This document shows, piece after piece, positions 62,975 through 64,000 of a DNA stretch of 64,000 nt. The notes beneath the pieces were generated by a model. That model saw nothing but the letters and a program-made list of their open reading frames with translations, ran no database searches and had not been told where the DNA came from. The position numbers and the translations under genes are program-made. The DNA lies in assembly GCF_015550595.1 (NCBI RefSeq), contig NZ_JADNBB010000011.1, positions 1 to 64,000 of the forward strand, read 5' to 3'. The DNA is from Parabacteroides goldsteinii (lineage in GTDB: Bacteria; Bacteroidota; Bacteroidia; Bacteroidales; Tannerellaceae). Position 1 is the stretch's first letter. Each line of letters begins with the position of its first letter.

Positions 62975-64000
62975 ATGAAAAAATTTAGATTAGTATTGTT
63001 TGTATTGGGGTGTCTGTGTTGTATTCATATACAGGCACAGCAATTGGAAATAAAAGGTATAGTAACATCTTCGGATGACCAACTACCACTTATTGGAGCT
63101 ACCGTTTCTGTAAAAGGTGCAACGGAACGGGGAGTTGTGACGGATGTAGACGGTAGTTACATTCTGAATGTAGAACCAACCGACAAGATTCTGGTTATAT
63201 CCTATGTAGGAATGAAAACGACCGAAGTGAGAGTTCCTAAAAATGGAATTTTAAATGTGGCGCTAAGTTCCGAGTCACTAAACCTTGATGAAGTAGTGGT
63301 GACAGGATATGGGAATTTTTCAAAATCATCCTTTACCGGATCGGCCAATACCTTGCGGGCTGATATGTTAAAAAACGTACCTGTACTTTCCGTAGAACAA
63401 AAGTTGCAGGGAATGACTACGGGAGTGAATATTACTTCTGGCTCCGGTCAGCCGGGCGCCAATCAGAGCATTCGTATCCGTGGTATGGGGTCATTCAATG
63501 CATCCAATGAACCACTTTTTGTCATCGATGGTGTGCCGGTCACTTCCGGTAATATGGGAGCCGGCACGGGTGCGGATGCCGCCTATATGAATAATGCCAA
63601 AACGAATATAATGAGCACGCTTAATCCGGCCGATATTGAAAATATTACGGTGATAAAGGATGCTGCCGCTGCATCTCTTTATGGTTCGCGTGCAGCTAAC
63701 GGTGTGATATTGATCACAACAAAGAAAGGGGGGGTAGGACGTACAAAAGTTGCATTGAGGGTCAGTGGAGGCTTTTCTGGTGCAGCCGTAGACTTTCGGC
63801 CTACCTTGAATGGAGATCAGCGTCGTGAAATGATTTATGAAGGTCTATATAACTCTGCCATAGACAAGGGACTGGAGTCTCCCAGTGCGTATGCCGAAGC
63901 TAATATCGACATGTATGCAGGAATACCCGAACAGGGATACACCGATTGGCGGAATGAACTGCTCCGTACCGCTCATAATCAAAACTACGAGGTATCTGCC
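62975..64000 (+). CDS. SusC/RagA-type TonB-linked outer-membrane protein (partial, 3' end outside window)
   Basis: 342 residues are visible from ATG 62975 and the frame is open to the window end. An ATG at 62971 is closed after seven codons. A signal peptide (FRLVLFVLGCLCCIHIQAQ) is followed by the carboxypeptidase-like domain (IKGIVTSSDDQLPLIGATVSVKG, RGVVTDVDGSYILNV), the bridge NLDEVVVTGYGN and the plug (IRIRGMGSFNASNEPLFVIDGVP, ITVIKDAAAASLYGSRAANGVILITTKKG). It imports ligands, often glycans, with a SusD lipoprotein that would lie beyond the window. The regulator and substrate genes are not visible. Confidence 0.95.
   Translation, partial: MKKFRLVLFVLGCLCCIHIQAQQLEIKGIVTSSDDQLPLIGATVSVKGATERGVVTDVDGSYILNVEPTDKILVISYVGMKTTEVRVPKNGILNVALSSESLNLDEVVVTGYGNFSKSSFTGSANTLRADMLKNVPVLSVEQKLQGMTTGVNITSGSGQPGANQSIRIRGMGSFNASNEPLFVIDGVPVTSGNMGAGTGADAAYMNNAKTNIMSTLNPADIENITVIKDAAAASLYGSRAANGVILITTKKGGVGRTKVALRVSGGFSGAAVDFRPTLNGDQRREMIYEGLYNSAIDKGLESPSAYAEANIDMYAGIPEQGYTDWRNELLRTAHNQNYEVSA

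Overview
The window reads as a chromosomal segment of a gut Bacteroidales bacterium, most likely Parabacteroides or a close relative. The genus is an inference from protein families and was not tested by alignment. The clues are TAnnTTTG -7 promoter boxes in front of many genes, almost no strong Shine-Dalgarno sites, many SPII lipoproteins, SusC/TonB-type outer-membrane proteins, a BtGH84-like O-GlcNAcase, two-component and AraC regulators with membrane segments, and an Hnd-type [FeFe] hydrogenase. No phage, insertion sequence, CRISPR array or rRNA is visible.

Layout. 0.2-6.8 kb holds a Ser/Thr phospho-signalling cluster: a very acidic small protein, a zinc-ribbon/FHA protein, a PP2C phosphatase, a transmembrane Ser/Thr kinase, an envelope protein and a Kelch-type lipoprotein, followed by a serine acetyltransferase. 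7.8-12.3 kb is an NAD-linked [FeFe] hydrogenase operon (hndB-C-D-A order). 12.7-14.3 kb encodes a TPM-domain protein and LemA. 14.7-16.6 kb encodes a tri-heme cytochrome c peroxidase-like lipoprotein and an RlpA-like protein. 16.7-24.1 kb is a metal-efflux RND operon (outer-membrane channel, adaptor, pump) with its own response regulator and histidine kinase. 24.2-28.5 kb has two tiny membrane proteins, a GT51 transglycosylase, a D-lactate dehydrogenase-like enzyme and a patatin. 28.5-32.5 kb is a thiamin operon (thiD, TenI-like, thiE, thiC) behind a TPP riboswitch. 32.65-33.03 kb is a broken AAA-family NTPase gene.

33.2-41.3 kb carries envelope proteins (DUF5686-like receptor, BamA-like barrel, patatin-barrel protein) and a PAS histidine kinase. 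Two tandem tRNA-Arg(ACG) genes and a strong terminator follow. 41.6-49.1 kb is a five-gene minus-strand operon: TonB receptor, DUF4876-like lipoprotein, outer-membrane barrel, 2[4Fe-4S] ferredoxin and a TPR-AraC regulator. A 7TM-AraC regulator is divergent to it and a third membrane AraC-type regulator follows. 51.6-54.1 kb encodes a GH84 glycosidase. 54.2-62.7 kb is a minus-strand unit with menD, menB, a menC-menE fusion and two DUF3857/transglutaminase-like proteins. The right edge is the start of a SusC-type receptor, cut off by the window end.

Most unusual items: the kinase/phosphatase/FHA cluster with an acidic protein that could be an FHA ligand; the TonB receptor-lipoprotein-barrel-ferredoxin operon with its membrane AraC regulators; the MenC-MenE fusion whose joint contains a small palindromic repeat; two different 22-bp-periodic palindrome arrays between convergent genes; a REP-like palindrome that forms the C-terminus of a patatin gene; a pair of DUF3857 proteins in which one has lost the transglutaminase triad; and three TCTAATC repeats on the helical phase upstream of the metal-efflux operon.
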